From Hyphomicrobiaceae bacterium (GTDB lineage Bacteria; Pseudomonadota; Alphaproteobacteria; Rhizobiales; Methyloligellaceae): DNA of 64,000 bases. A program made the translations under genes and the position numbers. Location: NCBI GenBank assembly GCA_028066055.1, contig JALCBY010000004.1, positions 22,302-86,301 of the forward strand. The letters are read 5' to 3'. The notes under the pieces are model-generated. The model saw nothing but the letters and a program-made list of their open reading frames with translations. It was not told the DNA's origin and ran no database searches. This document shows positions 40,981 through 52,459 of this stretch, one piece after another. How positions within the stretch are numbered: position 1 is the stretch's first letter; each line of letters begins with the position of its first letter.

Positions 40981-41798
40981 TGGGCGGCTGTTCCTTGAGT
41001 CTGGGTTGCCGGCGCAAGCAACGCCCGGGTCGCCGCCTCGACGTCATCCTGCCGCATCAGACTTTCGCCGACGAGAAAGGCGTTGATCCCGAACGGTTGC
41101 AGGCTGGCGATATCGTCGGGCGTGAAGATGCCGCTCTCGGACACAACGATGCGCCCGTCCGGCACATTGGCGGTCAGGCGCTTTGTCGTATCGAGCGTCG
41201 TCTCGAAGGTGTTCAGATCCCGATTGTTGATGCCGAGCAGGCCGCCATCCAGCTTCAGCGCGCGCTCAAGTTCCGAGTCATTGTGCACTTCCACCAATGC
41301 ATCCATGCCCCAATCCCGGGCCACATCAAGCAACTCCCCGGCCTGATCATCGGAAACCGACGCCATGATGATGAGAATGCAATCTGCGCCCCAGCTTCTC
41401 GCCTCGACCACCTGATATGGTTCAAGCATGAAATCCTTGCGTAGCGTGGGGAGCGAGCAGGCCGCACGCGCACTTTTCAGGAAATCGGGATGCCCCTGAA
41501 ACGACGGTGTGTCCGTCAGAACGGACAGACAGGCCGCACCACCGGCCTCGTAAGCTGCGGCAAGGGAAGGAGGATCGAAATCGGCCCGGATCAGCCCTTT
41601 CGAAGGACTGGCCTTCTTGATCTCCGCAATCAGGGCGGACTGGCCGTCCGCAATCTTCGCCGCGATCGCGTCCGCAAAACCGCGCACCGGCCCCGCGTCA
41701 CCCGCCAAAGCCTCGAGGTCCGACAGGGATCGCGCGGATTTGGCCGCTGCGATTTCGTCCCGCTTGTAGGCGTTGATCCTGTCGAGAATTTTGGCCAT
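40977..41798 (-). CDS. trpC: Indole-3-glycerol phosphate synthase
   Basis: Fourth step of tryptophan synthesis, closing the indole ring. The 273-residue TIM barrel has [20 protein letters not shown] near residue 55, [19 protein letters not shown], and [13 protein letters not shown] near 180. Start at 41798 ([12 protein letters not shown]) with gagag upstream; the frame upstream runs into trpD. It is not fused to trpF, the usual state here. Confidence 0.95.
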   Translation of the reverse strand: MAKILDRINAYKRDEIAAAKSARSLSDLEALAGDAGPVRGFADAIAAKIADGQSALIAEIKKASPSKGLIRADFDPPSLAAAYEAGGAACLSVLTDTPSFQGHPDFLKSARAACSLPTLRKDFMLEPYQVVEARSWGADCILIIMASVSDDQAGELLDVARDWGMDALVEVHNDSELERALKLDGGLLGINNRDLNTFETTLDTTKRLTANVPDGRIVVSESGIFTPDDIASLQPFGINAFLVGESLMRQDDVEAATRALLAPATQTQGTAAQ

Positions 41799-41803
41799 TG
41801 CTC

Positions 41804-42817
41804 TCAAGCGTTGGTGATGCGCACCAGTTCGTCAAGCGCCTTGCGGGCCGCGCCCGTGTCGATTGCATCCGCGGCCAGCTGCGCTCCTTCCGTGAGATCC
41901 TTCGCCTTTCCGGAAACCACCAGTGCCGCGGCCGCGTTCAGAATGACAATATTCCGGAAAGCGGACGGCTTGCCGTCGAGCAAGCCCTTCACGGCGTCCG
42001 CATTCTCGTCCGCCTCTCCGCCGACCAGATCGTCGGGGTTTGAAACGGCGACGCCCGCATCTTGGGGTGAGACTTCAAAGGTCGTCACCTTGCCATCCTT
42101 CAGTTCGGCCACATAGGTCACGCCCGTGGTCGTCAGTTCGTCGAGACCATCGCTGCCATGCACGACCCAGACACGGTCAGAGCCGAGATTGCGCAGCACC
42201 TCCGCGAGCGGCACCAACCAGTCGCGGGAATACACCCCGATCACCTGATGCCGGGTGCCCGCGGGATTGGCCAGCGGCCCCAGAATATTGAAAATCGTGC
42301 GCATGCCGAGTTCGGCGCGCACAGGCGCCACATGCTTCATGGCGGCATGGTGTTTGGGTGCAAACATGAACCCGACACCTGCTTCGCTGATTGCGCTTGC
42401 GACCACGTCGGGCCCGACGTCGAGGTTGACGCCGAGGGCGGCGAGCACGTCCGCCGACCCGGACTTCGATGAAACCGACTTGTTTCCATGTTTCGCCACG
42501 GGCACACCCGCCCCCGCGGCGACGAAGGCCGCGCATGTGGAGATGTTGTATGTACCCTTGGCATCGCCGCCAGTGCCGCAGGTGTCAACCGACCCTTCGG
42601 GCGCCGCGACCGTCGCAGCCTTGTCACGCATGGTGCGCGCAGCGCCGGTGATCTCGTCCACCGATTCCCCGCGCAGGCGAAGCGCCATCAGGAAGGCGCC
42701 CATCTGAGCGGGCGTCGCATCGCCGGACATCATGATGGCAAACGCGTCAGCGGCCTCTTCAGCGGTCAGGGCGTCACCTTCGGCGGCCTTGGATACAAAT
42801 CGGGAAAACTCGGACAT
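41804..42817 (-). CDS. trpD: Anthranilate phosphoribosyltransferase
   Basis: Transfers the phosphoribosyl group of PRPP to anthranilate. The 337-residue protein has the PRPP motif [20 protein letters not shown] near residues 79-98, [20 protein letters not shown], and the anthranilate-binding [16 protein letters not shown]. It stands as an independent gene after trpG with a 12-bp gap. Confidence 0.96.
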   Translation of the reverse strand: MSEFSRFVSKAAEGDALTAEEAADAFAIMMSGDATPAQMGAFLMALRLRGESVDEITGAARTMRDKAATVAAPEGSVDTCGTGGDAKGTYNISTCAAFVAAGAGVPVAKHGNKSVSSKSGSADVLAALGVNLDVGPDVVASAISEAGVGFMFAPKHHAAMKHVAPVRAELGMRTIFNILGPLANPAGTRHQVIGVYSRDWLVPLAEVLRNLGSDRVWVVHGSDGLDELTTTGVTYVAELKDGKVTTFEVSPQDAGVAVSNPDDLVGGEADENADAVKGLLDGKPSAFRNIVILNAAAALVVSGKAKDLTEGAQLAADAIDTGAARKALDELVRITNA

Positions 42818-42829
42818 GGGACCAACTCG

Positions 42830-43477
42830 TTAAAGGGCAACCATCGCCGCGTCCAACGGCTCCGCCGCCCCATGCTCGATCCCGGCGATGTCGAGAAAGT
42901 TGGCAAGGAGCGTATGGCCGTATTGGGAGGCGATGCTTTCGGGATGAAACTGTACGCCGTGCAGGGCGTATTGCTTGTGCTGAACCCCCATGATGACGCC
43001 GCCATCGGTTTCGGCGGTAATCTCGAAACAGTCGGGCAGGGTATCGCGGTCGACGACGAGGGAGTGGTAGCGCGTTGCGTCGAATTCCGCCGGCAATCCG
43101 GCAAAGACGCCCGCGCCGGTGTTGCGCGCGCTGGCGTTTCCGGCACCAACGACATGAACCGTCGACAGCTTGCCGTGCATCAGTCTCGGCGCGCGGACGA
43201 TCTTTCCGCCGAAGGCCTGTCCAATCACCTGATGACCAAGACAGACGCCCAAAACCGGAATATCCGGAGCAGCACGCTTCACGAGTTCAAGGCAGATACC
43301 GGCTTCGTTCGGCGTGCACGGGCCCGGCGACAGGACGATTGCTTTCGGGTCTTCGTCGAGCACCTCATCCACGCTCACCTTGTCGTTGCGGTAGACGCGG
43401 CACTCCGCGCCGAGTTCACCAAGAAAGTGCACCAGGTTGTATGTAAAGCTGTCGTAGTTATCGATCAGGGTCAGCAT
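42830..43477 (-). CDS. trpG: Anthranilate synthase glutamine amidotransferase subunit
   Basis: Supplies ammonia to TrpE by hydrolysing glutamine. The 215-residue class I amidotransferase has DNYDSFTYNLVHFLGELGAE, the oxyanion motif LSPGPCTPNEAG, the nucleophile in GVCLGHQVIGQAFGG and the catalytic HPESI near residue 177. It is separated from trpE by a SixA-like gene rather than adjoining it. Confidence 0.95.
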   Translation of the reverse strand: MLTLIDNYDSFTYNLVHFLGELGAECRVYRNDKVSVDEVLDEDPKAIVLSPGPCTPNEAGICLELVKRAAPDIPVLGVCLGHQVIGQAFGGKIVRAPRLMHGKLSTVHVVGAGNASARNTGAGVFAGLPAEFDATRYHSLVVDRDTLPDCFEITAETDGGVIMGVQHKQYALHGVQFHPESIASQYGHTLLANFLDIAGIEHGAAEPLDAAMVAL

Positions 43478-43550
43478 GATGCAGTTCTAAAGCGGTTGGC
43501 ACGCCATCCGTCAAGCCATGTTGGGCGAGACGATGAACGGATTGCCGGAA

Positions 43551-44072
43551 TTACTCGTTTTCCTTTAGCTCGCGCGGCACAACAAATCTTCGCAAGCGGC
43601 CCTGTCCCGTGGCAACAGCCGGCCAGGTACCGTCGAAGTCAATGACCGCAAGCGCGGCTGTCGGAAACTTGAACTCCATGGCCTCCAGGCCGGCCTCATC
43701 GCCTGTGCCCGACAGGTTTATGGCGAGCGCATGCATCCCTGGATTATGACCGATCAGCATGGCGTGATCATACGCCTCGCCGAGATTTCGAAGGGCGCGC
43801 AGCATGTCCGCCGGTCCGGCGTGATAGAGACCTTCCTCGAGGCGGATCTCGGGCGATGACGTCCATTCAGCAGCCGCCAGCTCCAGGGTCTGCCGTGCGC
43901 GGGCAGCCGTTGAGCACAGAACGATATCCGGTTCGAGATTTTCTGCGGCCATATAGCGGCCCATGCGCGGAGCGGCCTTCTCTCCGCGTGGCGCCAGCGG
44001 CCGGTCGAAATCCCCCAAAGCCGGACTGTCCCAGGCGGATTTCGCGTGCCGAAAGAGTGAGAGGGTCACCAT
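43551..44072 (-). CDS. SixA-like histidine phosphatase family protein
   Basis: A 173-residue member of the phosphoglycerate-mutase-like histidine phosphatases. The phosphohistidine motif is FRHAKSAWD (H9, the RHG-type motif), followed by LCSTAARARQTLELA and the second catalytic histidine in MLIGHNPGMHALA near residue 102. This pattern is that of SixA, which removes phosphate from protein histidines; the substrate here is unknown. It starts 7 bp after the trpE stop, so it is surely co-transcribed with trp genes. No trp-specific role is known to me. Confidence 0.85.
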   Translation of the reverse strand: MVTLSLFRHAKSAWDSPALGDFDRPLAPRGEKAAPRMGRYMAAENLEPDIVLCSTAARARQTLELAAAEWTSSPEIRLEEGLYHAGPADMLRALRNLGEAYDHAMLIGHNPGMHALAINLSGTGDEAGLEAMEFKFPTAALAVIDFDGTWPAVATGQGRLRRFVVPRELKENE

Positions 44073-44079
44073 TGGATTC

Positions 44080-45621
44080 TCAACCGCGATTGGCGCCCGT
44101 GGCGAACCTCACCGCTTCCTCGGCGGCACGGAAAAGTGCCTTCGCCTTGGTCTGGCATTCCGCCTGTTCCGACTCCGGTACGGAGTCTGCGACGATACCG
44201 GCGCCGGCCTGCACATGCATCACACCGTCCTTCACAATTGACGTGCGCAACACGATGCAACTGTCCATATCGCCGTTTGCGGAGAAATATCCCACGCAGC
44301 CGGCATAGATGCCGCGCTTGTCGTGCTCGAGTTCGTCGATGATCTCCATGGCACGTACTTTCGGGGCGCCCGAAAGGGTACCGGCGGGAAAGGCCGCCGT
44401 CAGGGCGTCGATGGCGTCATGTTCCGCATCGAGCTTGCCGACCACATTGGAAACGATGTGCATCACGTGGCTGTAATATTCGAGGAAGAAGCTGTCTGTA
44501 ACGCGCACCGAACCGATCTCGGCAACGCGGCCCACATCGTTTCGCCCGAGGTCGAGGAGCATCAGATGCTCGGCCCGTTCCTTCGGGTCGTTCAGCAGTT
44601 CGTCCGCAAACACCTCGTCTTCCTGACGCGTCTGGCCGCGCGGCCGTGTTCCGGCGATGGGGCGGATCGTGACCTCGCCCGCGCGCGCGCGCACCAGGAT
44701 TTCGGGGCTCGAGCCAACCACGGAGAAACCGTCGAGGTTGAGGAAATACAGGAACGGTGAGGGATTCACCCGGCGCAGCGCACGGTAAAGGGTGAAGGGC
44801 GGCAATGTGAACGGTGCGGAAAAACGCTGGCTCAGCACCACCTGGAACACATCGCCCGCGGCGATGTATTCCTTCCCGCGGTTGACCATCGCCATGTAAT
44901 CATCGGGCGTCGTGTTCGAAACGGGCTCGGGTGCGGGAACCTCGGAATGATCCAGACGCGCGGAATGGGGAAGGGCGGAATCGAGCCGGAAAAGCGCTTC
45001 ACGCAGGCGTTCCGCCGCACGGTTGTAGGCATTCTCTGCCGTGATATCGGAAGACGGCCGCACCGGGGTCACGGCGATGATCTCATCCTTGACCGCGTCG
45101 AAGATCACCATGATCGTCGGACGCACCAGGATGGCATCGGGAACGCCGATCGGATCGGGATTTTCGTCTGGCAACTCCTCGACCAGCCGAACGGTGTCGT
45201 AACCCATATAACCGAACACGCCCGCCGCCATGGGCGGCAGCTCTTCCGGCAGATCGATACGTGCTTCATCAATCAAAGCGCGCAGCGCCACCAGCGTTCC
45301 GCCTTCGCACGCGGTGTAGGTATTTTCGTTGGCCGGGTCCGTGTTGATTTCAGCCCTGTCGCCCTCCGCACGCCAGATGACGTCCGGATCGAACCCGATG
45401 ATGGAGTAGCGCCCGCGAACGGCGCCACCTTCAACGGACTCAAACAGAAAGCTGTAGGGGCGCTCGTCGGCCAGTTTGAGAAACGCGGATACCGGTGTTT
45501 CCAGATCGGCCACCAGCCGCGTCCAGACGACCTGCGGTATGCCCGCATCATAGGTTTTGGCGAATGCGTCGAGCGGCGGTTCGATCTCTCCAACGCCGGG
45601 CATATTCAACATGGTGGTCAT
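44080..45621 (-). CDS. trpE: Anthranilate synthase component I
   Basis: Converts chorismate to anthranilate with TrpG. The 513-residue protein has the N-terminal Trp feedback pocket (FLFESVEGGAVRGRYSIIGF near residue 58) and the chorismate-binding domain: SPEILVRARAGEVTIRPIAG, HLMLLDLGRNDVGRVAEIG, and GTLSGAPKVRAMEIIDELE. It is a separate component I, not a TrpEG fusion as in many Rhizobiales. It lies 18 bp after ppiD, leaving no room for a classical trp leader. Confidence 0.95.
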   Translation of the reverse strand: MTTMLNMPGVGEIEPPLDAFAKTYDAGIPQVVWTRLVADLETPVSAFLKLADERPYSFLFESVEGGAVRGRYSIIGFDPDVIWRAEGDRAEINTDPANENTYTACEGGTLVALRALIDEARIDLPEELPPMAAGVFGYMGYDTVRLVEELPDENPDPIGVPDAILVRPTIMVIFDAVKDEIIAVTPVRPSSDITAENAYNRAAERLREALFRLDSALPHSARLDHSEVPAPEPVSNTTPDDYMAMVNRGKEYIAAGDVFQVVLSQRFSAPFTLPPFTLYRALRRVNPSPFLYFLNLDGFSVVGSSPEILVRARAGEVTIRPIAGTRPRGQTRQEDEVFADELLNDPKERAEHLMLLDLGRNDVGRVAEIGSVRVTDSFFLEYYSHVMHIVSNVVGKLDAEHDAIDALTAAFPAGTLSGAPKVRAMEIIDELEHDKRGIYAGCVGYFSANGDMDSCIVLRTSIVKDGVMHVQAGAGIVADSVPESEQAECQTKAKALFRAAEEAVRFATGANRG

Positions 45622-45639
45622 TGTGCCCGGCCGTCACTG

Positions 45640-47556
45640 TCAGAAGCTGCCGCGCTGCCCACCGGCGGCATATTGTCCCGAACGCGCTTGCTGAAAAACT
45701 GCATCATTGATGCTCACACCAAACTTGTCCCGCAGGGCGCGGATATACTGAACGATCAGGTCATCGCCGACTTCGGTCTCGGCCGATTTCAGCAAGGCCT
45801 CCTGTGCCTTCGCATCGGGCGCTTTGGGCACTTTTACCTCAGCCACCTGAAATAGCACACGATTCTTTCCATCCTGGGTGGAGGCGGAGCCGAATTGTCC
45901 TTCCTTGAGCGCGAAGGCCTGCTGGACGGCAGCGGGGGGCAGTCCGGCATCGCGCGACGACCTCTTGATCGGCTCGGTCTTCTTCTCTTCAACGCCGAAC
46001 TCCTCCGCAAGCTTGGCGAGAGGTTCACCGCCACGCAGCTTGTCGACCAGTTCCTGCCCCTTCTTGACCAGGATCGTGCGTTCTTCGTTTTCGCGCCACT
46101 TCTCAGCCGCTTCCTTCTTGACCTCACTGAGGTCTTTCTGGCGTTGCGGCACGATCTCCTCCACCTCATACCAGGTGTAGCCGCGATCCGATGTTTCTTC
46201 CGGATCCGTCTCCACCTTGGCATCGGCGGCAAAAATCGCCTGCAGCACGCGCGGCTCTTTGGCGAAGAGTTCAACCGGCTTTCCGTCCTTGTCGCGCCCG
46301 CGGGCGTCGACCGCCTCGACTTCGACGAACTTCAGATTGAGCTTCTTGGCAACCTCCGCGAGGGTCGCACCGGTCGCGCGCTCATCTTCGATCTTGTCGT
46401 AGGAGTCCAGGATGCTCTCGGCCGCACGCTGGGCGGCGAGAAACTTGCGGATGTTCTCTTTTTCATCCTCGAAGGTTTTAACGACCGCCGGTTCGATCTT
46501 GGTGACTTTGGCAATGACGGTCGCAAGATCGCCCTTGATGGGCTCGCTGATCTGATCGACGGGCAGGGCGAAAATGGCGTCGGCCACCTTTTCGTCCGCG
46601 AGTTGCGTTTTCGGAATAACGCCGAGATCGACATCGCCCTTGGTCAGATCGCGTTCCTTTGCGATGTCCATGAAGTCCGCGCCCTCCTTCAGCCTCTTGT
46701 ATGCGGCGTCGGCGGTCTGTTCGTCCGGAAACGGAATCTGCTGGACGTGGCGGCGCTCCGGCTGGCCGAAACGCGACTTGTTGCTTTCGAAATAGGCCTT
46801 CTGATCCTCCTCGCTGACCTCAACCGTCTCGGCAAGCGAGTCCGGCGTCATCACGATAAGGCCGACCTTGCGGTATTCGGGAGCCCGGAACTCACTCTTG
46901 TGGGCGTTGTAGTATTCCTTGATCTGCTCATCGGACGGTTCGGCCACTGTGCCGAGCTTGTCCAACGACACGGTCACATAGTTGATCTGCCGTGTTTCGT
47001 TGCGGAATTTGTTGACCGCGTCGATTAGTGTTTTGGGAACCTGTCCGGTCCGGCCGACCGTTTCGGTAATCTGTTCCAGCACAAGCGCGCGTTGCTGGCG
47101 CAGCAAGAATGCCTGTTCGCTCAGATTGTTGGCCAGCAGGACACGGTAAAACTGTTCGCGGCTGAAGTTTCCACTCTGATCCTTGAATATATCTTCGCGT
47201 GTCACATAGGCCGACACCGCCTCCGGTGAAATGCCGAGACCCAGCGTGTTGGCCTGATTTTCAACGGCAGCGTCACCGATGAGCCGTAACAGGACCCGGT
47301 TGTCGAGGCCCATCCGCTGCGCATCGTCAAACGTGATGTTTCGTCCGAGCCGCCTGCTCAGGTTGCTGATTTCACGCTGGAGTTCCTGCTGATACTGCTC
47401 GGCGGGAATTTCCGTATCGCCGACGGTCGCCACCGTCTGCGTGCCGTAGCCGCCGAAAATGTCTGCCACGCCCCAGACAGCAAAACTCAAGACCAGAAGG
47501 CCGATCAGAACCTTGGCTACCCAGCTACCGGTGCTTTTTCGCAGTGCTTCCAACAT
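45640..47556 (-). CDS. ppiD: Membrane-anchored peptidyl-prolyl isomerase PpiD
   Basis: Periplasmic chaperone/isomerase anchored to the inner membrane. The 638-residue protein has a single N-terminal helix (VAKVLIGLLVLSFAVWGVAD, residues 13-32), a SurA-N-like chaperone domain up to about residue 230, and a parvulin-type domain near 245-360 (RRHVQQIPFPDEQTADAAYK). A second, parvulin-like C-terminal region follows. It heads the ppiD-trpE transcript, an order common in alphaproteobacteria, and faces away from tpiA. Confidence 0.93.
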   Translation of the reverse strand: MLEALRKSTGSWVAKVLIGLLVLSFAVWGVADIFGGYGTQTVATVGDTEIPAEQYQQELQREISNLSRRLGRNITFDDAQRMGLDNRVLLRLIGDAAVENQANTLGLGISPEAVSAYVTREDIFKDQSGNFSREQFYRVLLANNLSEQAFLLRQQRALVLEQITETVGRTGQVPKTLIDAVNKFRNETRQINYVTVSLDKLGTVAEPSDEQIKEYYNAHKSEFRAPEYRKVGLIVMTPDSLAETVEVSEEDQKAYFESNKSRFGQPERRHVQQIPFPDEQTADAAYKRLKEGADFMDIAKERDLTKGDVDLGVIPKTQLADEKVADAIFALPVDQISEPIKGDLATVIAKVTKIEPAVVKTFEDEKENIRKFLAAQRAAESILDSYDKIEDERATGATLAEVAKKLNLKFVEVEAVDARGRDKDGKPVELFAKEPRVLQAIFAADAKVETDPEETSDRGYTWYEVEEIVPQRQKDLSEVKKEAAEKWRENEERTILVKKGQELVDKLRGGEPLAKLAEEFGVEEKKTEPIKRSSRDAGLPPAAVQQAFALKEGQFGSASTQDGKNRVLFQVAEVKVPKAPDAKAQEALLKSAETEVGDDLIVQYIRALRDKFGVSINDAVFQQARSGQYAAGGQRGSF

Positions 47557-47774
47557 CGTTCGAACTCTTCATCATGAATGGGATGCGCCCCAAAATACCG
47601 CCTTGAAATACGTCCTGTTTTGGTCAAGCCTGCGGGGCGCCAGCATCATATGGAGCAGGGCTGTTCACAGCAAGTTACCTGCGCTTCATTTCGCGTGACA
47701 ATTAACAGACCTGCCAGCACGATGAACAGCCTCAATATTATCGCACATTCAACAAAATCAATGGGGTCCAACAT

Positions 47775-48539
47775 ATGACACAACCGCGTCCTCTCGTCGC
47801 CGGTAACTGGAAAATGAACGGAATACGCGCATCGTCGGAGGAGGCCGACCGGCTGGCCGCTCTGTTATCCGAGCATCCGGGGTTGGCGGCAGATGTGATG
47901 TTATGTCCGCCAGCGACACTCGTTTCGCAGTTCGCGGACCGGCTTTCGTCTTCCAAGGTGATCATTGGTGGTCAGGACTGCCACCCCGAACCGTCCGGCG
48001 CCCATACCGGTGACATCGCCGCCGAAATGCTTGCCGATGCGGGAGGAGAAGCGGTGATCGTCGGACATTCGGAGCGGCGCGCGGACCACGGAGAAACAAA
48101 CGAACTGGTTCGCGCCAAAGCCGAAGCCGCCCACAGGGCCGGCCTCACCGCCATCATCTGCGTCGGAGAGACAGAAAGTGAGCGCAAGAGTGAAGAGACG
48201 CTCAATGTGGTGAGCGCACAACTCGCCGGTTCGCTTCCCGATCGCGCGACCGCCGCGAACACGGTCGTCGCCTACGAACCGGTCTGGGCGATCGGCACCG
48301 GATTGACGCCGACGCCCGATGATGTGGCGGAGGTCCACGCGCACATACGTTCCGAACTGAACACCCGTCTGGGTGAAGAAGAGGGGAATGCCATGCGCGT
48401 CCTGTATGGCGGGTCCGTCAAACCGGCCAACGCGTCCGAATTGATGGGCGTTGCCAACGTGAATGGCGCACTGGTCGGCGGCGCCAGCCTCAAGGCGGAC
48501 GATTTCTGGCAAATCGCGCGCGTGTATCTGCCGGACTGA
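47775..48539 (+). CDS. tpiA: Triosephosphate isomerase
   Basis: Interconverts dihydroxyacetone phosphate and glyceraldehyde 3-phosphate. The 254-residue TIM barrel has the catalytic lysine in AGNWKMNG, the histidine in [13 protein letters not shown], the glutamate in [13 protein letters not shown], and the phosphate-binding [10 protein letters not shown]. It is divergent from ppiD across a 218-bp gap in which I see no clear further element. Confidence 0.97.
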   Translation: MTQPRPLVAGNWKMNGIRASSEEADRLAALLSEHPGLAADVMLCPPATLVSQFADRLSSSKVIIGGQDCHPEPSGAHTGDIAAEMLADAGGEAVIVGHSERRADHGETNELVRAKAEAAHRAGLTAIICVGETESERKSEETLNVVSAQLAGSLPDRATAANTVVAYEPVWAIGTGLTPTPDDVAEVHAHIRSELNTRLGEEEGNAMRVLYGGSVKPANASELMGVANVNGALVGGASLKADDFWQIARVYLPD

Positions 48540-48632
48540 CGCGGTTTTTCTTCAAATTTCCGTCCATTCCTCTGGCGGACCGGTTGCTGGTTCGCTAGTT
48601 TGGCGCGCGCTGGCGAGTTTAGGGGTCGAGTA

Positions 48633-49088
48633 ATGCGGTTTGCAAAAAAACGGGTAAGAAGACTGGTCGTTTCGACGCCAATTGCATGTGCGTTCGCCAT
48701 ACTTGCCTTGACAAGTCCTTCGCCGGCCAAACCGCTCTCAAGCGATGCGTGCGTCGCACTTGTCAACGAACATGCGAGTTTGCTCAAAGCGGGTGTCGAA
48801 TCTCACATGCGTGGCGACCCCGCCGCCGCCGGTTCGACACTCAACCCCCGGCAGCTCGCCAACATCGACCGGTTTCTGTTCATCGAAGGACAAATCCGTT
48901 TCCGTTGCCGCGAAATCAAGCTTCCGGGCCTCGGCACCCCGAAAAACTCCGAAACACAGGCTGCGGACTTCCAGAAGCGCGCCAAGCAGGAAGCGAATGC
49001 GCGAAAAACCCAGGCGAAGAAGCGGAAAGGACCCGCGGTTCCGTTGCCTGACCGCAATCCGAAACGGCGATCCAACGCGGCCGGCTGA
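48633..49088 (+). CDS. Hypothetical small exported protein
   Basis: A 151-residue protein I do not recognise. It starts at ATG 48633 with AGGGG upstream. A basic n-region (MRFAKKRVRRLVVS) and hydrophobic core (TPIACAFAILALTS) form a signal peptide, cleavage plausible after SPAKP. The mature part has two cysteines (SSDACVAL; RFRCREIKL) and ends in a strongly basic, low-complexity tail from about residue 110 (KRAKQEANARKTQAKKRKGP) that could bind nucleic acid or anionic polymers. It lies between tpiA and secG. Confidence 0.7.
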   Translation: MRFAKKRVRRLVVSTPIACAFAILALTSPSPAKPLSSDACVALVNEHASLLKAGVESHMRGDPAAAGSTLNPRQLANIDRFLFIEGQIRFRCREIKLPGLGTPKNSETQAADFQKRAKQEANARKTQAKKRKGPAVPLPDRNPKRRSNAAG

Positions 49089-49187
49089 CACCCCGGATTT
49101 TTGCGGTGCGGGACTGGTCAAACCAAGGCTGCTCCTGTAAAAGGCGAGCCACAAAGTCCCCCTTATTGCATGAACTGAGACAAACTC

Positions 49188-49571
49188 ATGGCGACTGTTC
49201 TTCTGGTCATACACATCATGGTGGCTGCAGCCCTCGTGGGCCTCGTGCTGCTGCAACGGTCCGAAGGGGGAGCGCTCGGAATCGGCGGTGGCGGCGGTGG
49301 CGGCGGCGGCGGCGGATTCATGAGCGGACGCGGTGCCGCCAATTTCCTGACGCGCGTGACCGCGCTGTTCGCCGCGGCATTCTTCTGCACGAGTATCCTG
49401 CTCACGCTCGTCGCGCAACGTGACAGCGGCGGCGGAGGTGGCCTAGAACGGTTCATTCTGCCCGATACGCCGGGACAGTCCGCGCCGGGCGGCGGAACAA
49501 GCCCGCTTGAAGGTCTGCAACTGCCCACGGAAGAAAAGCCAAAAGGCCCGCAAGTCCCTCAATCTCAATAG
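49188..49571 (+). CDS. secG: Protein translocase subunit SecG
   Basis: Small subunit of the SecYEG channel. The 127-residue protein has two helices (VLLVIHIMVAAALVGLVLLQ at residues 4-23; VTALFAAAFFCTSILLTLVA near 57-76) around the SEGGALG motif. Between them is a run of eleven glycines (codons 49285-49317), and the tail is Pro/Gly-rich. Long glycine loops and tails are common in alphaproteobacterial SecG. pyrG follows, as usual. Confidence 0.94.
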   Translation: MATVLLVIHIMVAAALVGLVLLQRSEGGALGIGGGGGGGGGGGFMSGRGAANFLTRVTALFAAAFFCTSILLTLVAQRDSGGGGGLERFILPDTPGQSAPGGGTSPLEGLQLPTEEKPKGPQVPQSQ

Positions 49572-49601
49572 CTCATCGGCGGCAGTTTACCCGGCGCATG
49601 A

Positions 49602-51308
<1,707 letters not shown>

Positions 51309-51350
51309 GTGTGAGTTCAGGCGCGGCGGAACCAATGATAAGCTTGCCGA

Positions 51351-52346
51351 ATGTCAAAACGCCTGCCAGCGCTAACTTCCTCAAGCACACCTGCTGTCGT
51401 TCAACGGGAAATGAGAGATTTTCGTGAAAAACTAGATCAAATCGTTTCTCCCAAACGCGATACATCGCGCAATCTCTTGATCGGCACATGGAATCTGAAG
51501 GCGTTTGCCTCCCTCACGGAGCGCTGGACGGCACGATCTGAAGACTCGCCAAAACGCGACTGGCGCGGGCTTTGGGCCATCACTGAAATCATTTCCCGTT
51601 TCGATGTCATCGCCCTCCAGGAAGCCAAAGGTGACTTGAAAGCGCTGCGTAGTTTGCTCAAGACGTTGGGCCGGGACTGGCAATTTTTGATGACCGACGT
51701 AACACGCGGGGACGCGGGAAACGGCGAGAGGCTGGCCTTCCTGTTTGACGCACGCCGTGTCAGCCTTTCAGGACTGGCGTGTGAACTGGTTGTGCCGGAT
51801 GAACAGTTACAAAACATTGCACCCGACGCCTTGCAGCGGCAATTCGTCCGCACGCCGTACGCAGTGGGCTTCAAATCCGGTTCTGAAACCTTCGTTCTCG
51901 TGACAATGCACGTCATTTACGGCGACAAGCCCAAGGAGCGCTATCCCGAGATCAAGGCAATCGCCGACTGGATGTCGGAATGGGCGCTTCAAACGACTGA
52001 GTGGGAGCAAAACCTCATCCTGCTCGGCGATTTCAACATCGACCGGCATGGGTCTGACCTTTGGCAAGCATTTGCGAGCAGTGGATTAACGATTCCGAGT
52101 TTTCTCGATGACGTGCCGAGATCGATCTTCGCATCCAAAGCTCATAGCCGTGAAAAATACTACGACCAGATCGCCTGGTTCGAAACCACATCTGATGACC
52201 GGCGGCTCAATATGAACATCCTGAACGGCGGCTATATTGAGTTTGTCGACCAGTTCTACACCGACCTCAACCTGACGAAATCCCAACTCCAGCACCGGAT
52301 TTCCGACCACTACCCGCTTTGGGTTGAGTTCGAATGCCGTGAATAG
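51351..52346 (+). CDS. Endonuclease/exonuclease/phosphatase (EEP) superfamily protein
   Basis: A 331-residue metal-dependent phosphoesterase-type protein. The family residues are in place: IGTWNLKAF (N48), VIALQEAKGDLKAL (E91), ILLGDFNIDRHG (Asp-Asn pair near 225) and the terminal RISDHYPLWVEF (Asp-His near 320). No signal peptide is apparent, so it is probably cytosolic. The substrate cannot be told from sequence; DNA, RNA or phospholipid are possible. It is inserted between pyrG and kdsA and its codon use looks less GC-rich than its neighbours, which hints at acquisition. Confidence 0.85.
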   Translation: MSKRLPALTSSSTPAVVQREMRDFREKLDQIVSPKRDTSRNLLIGTWNLKAFASLTERWTARSEDSPKRDWRGLWAITEIISRFDVIALQEAKGDLKALRSLLKTLGRDWQFLMTDVTRGDAGNGERLAFLFDARRVSLSGLACELVVPDEQLQNIAPDALQRQFVRTPYAVGFKSGSETFVLVTMHVIYGDKPKERYPEIKAIADWMSEWALQTTEWEQNLILLGDFNIDRHGSDLWQAFASSGLTIPSFLDDVPRSIFASKAHSREKYYDQIAWFETTSDDRRLNMNILNGGYIEFVDQFYTDLNLTKSQLQHRISDHYPLWVEFECRE

Positions 52347-52459
52347 TCGCAATCTTGGCCGACAGGCTCACCAACACATGCGCGATCATGACACTGGCGG
52401 CAGCGCGACCGCGTGATTATAAGACGTGACGCCGTGCCAGTTCCAAGATTGAGAAACTC

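Noticed and set aside
45622..45639. A trp attenuator leader peptide before trpE
   Set aside because: Only 18 bp separate ppiD and trpE, too short for a leader with tandem Trp codons and hairpins.
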